Source: CAYUWH01 sp964448615
GTDB lineage: Bacteria > Patescibacteriota > Gracilibacteria > Peribacterales > Peribacteraceae
NCBI GenBank assembly: GCA_964448615.1
Contig: CAYUWH010000027.1
Location: forward strand, 1-18,405
Length of the DNA: 18,405 nucleotides
Direction: 5' to 3'
In this document: positions 18,363 to 18,405 of the stretch, piece after piece
Layout: each line of letters opens with the position of its first letter
Numbering within the stretch: position 1 is the first letter of the stretch
Translations under genes and position numbers: made by a program
The notes under the pieces: model-generated
What the model was told of the DNA's origin: nothing
Database searches by the model: none
What the model saw: the letters and a program-made list of their open reading frames with translations, nothing else

Positions 18363-18405
18363 CTTTGTCATAGTACGTATGAAGAAGCGCTCGTCCCCTC
18401 TCCCT

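Noticed and set aside
1..18405. TGA recoded as glycine (Gracilibacteria/Absconditabacteria code)
   Set aside because: TGA ends uvrA, ribE, the CPXCG gene and others exactly where family proteins end, and no in-frame TGA is needed inside genes.
1..18405. CRISPR array, transposase, integrase, toxin-antitoxin or defence genes
   Set aside because: No regularly spaced direct repeats and no recognisable protein of these classes were seen on either strand.

Overview
The window is a dense bacterial chromosome segment of roughly balanced GC, read with the standard code: TGA ends uvrA, ribE and several other genes, so a TGA-recoded Gracilibacteria/Absconditabacteria-type genome is excluded. Several signs fit a Patescibacteria/CPR-type genome such as the Peregrinibacteria/Peribacteria, but no 16S or ribosomal gene is present, so this is inference. 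They are: mostly single-gene units, many short lineage-specific proteins, an SLH surface protein, few Shine-Dalgarno sequences, and palindromic intergenic repeats. A run of 100 N (1715-1814) marks a scaffold gap.

Layout. 1-1714 (minus): a Rel/SpoT-type (p)ppGpp enzyme, cut by the window edge, with an intact hydrolase half and a degenerate synthetase half; then a metallophosphoesterase whose 5' end lies in the gap. 1937-6254: uvrA (minus), divergent from riboflavin synthase ribE and lumazine synthase ribH, the last two steps of riboflavin synthesis. 6413-7789: a secreted SLH protein with two PPC-like domains. 7932-8987: a cluster of very small genes (a lysine-rich peptide, two tiny membrane proteins and two other short reading frames) with recognisable promoters and terminators. 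9046-9995: two hypothetical minus-strand genes. 10331-10407: tRNA-Arg(TCG). 10461-11900: a charged, probably disordered protein and a ten-helix membrane protein with a duplicated Asp/His motif. 12010-13571: a CPXCG cysteine-rich protein and a DUF6958-like protein (minus), divergent from the t6A enzyme Sua5. 13749-14237: a YbaK/ProX-type tRNA-editing deacylase. 14288-16687: a very large unknown protein with a GNAT-like domain. 16688-17479: a TrmB-type regulator. 17734-18204: a hypothetical protein. The right end is repeat-rich.

The most striking signal is regulatory. At least ten genes have a TANNNT -10 hexamer, often preceded by TGN, ending only 6-8 nt before the start codon and with no Shine-Dalgarno. 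This places the transcription start at or next to the start codon, so leaderless mRNAs seem to be the rule. Two hypothetical genes (starts 9995 minus and 17734 plus) break the rule with TTGACT promoters, long structured leaders and strong SD sequences. By the same rule, the large unknown gene would start at an ATA codon (14288).

Functionally the window mixes housekeeping (stringent response, nucleotide excision repair, riboflavin, tRNA modification and editing) with lineage-specific membrane and surface proteins. No mobile element, CRISPR array or defence island is visible.
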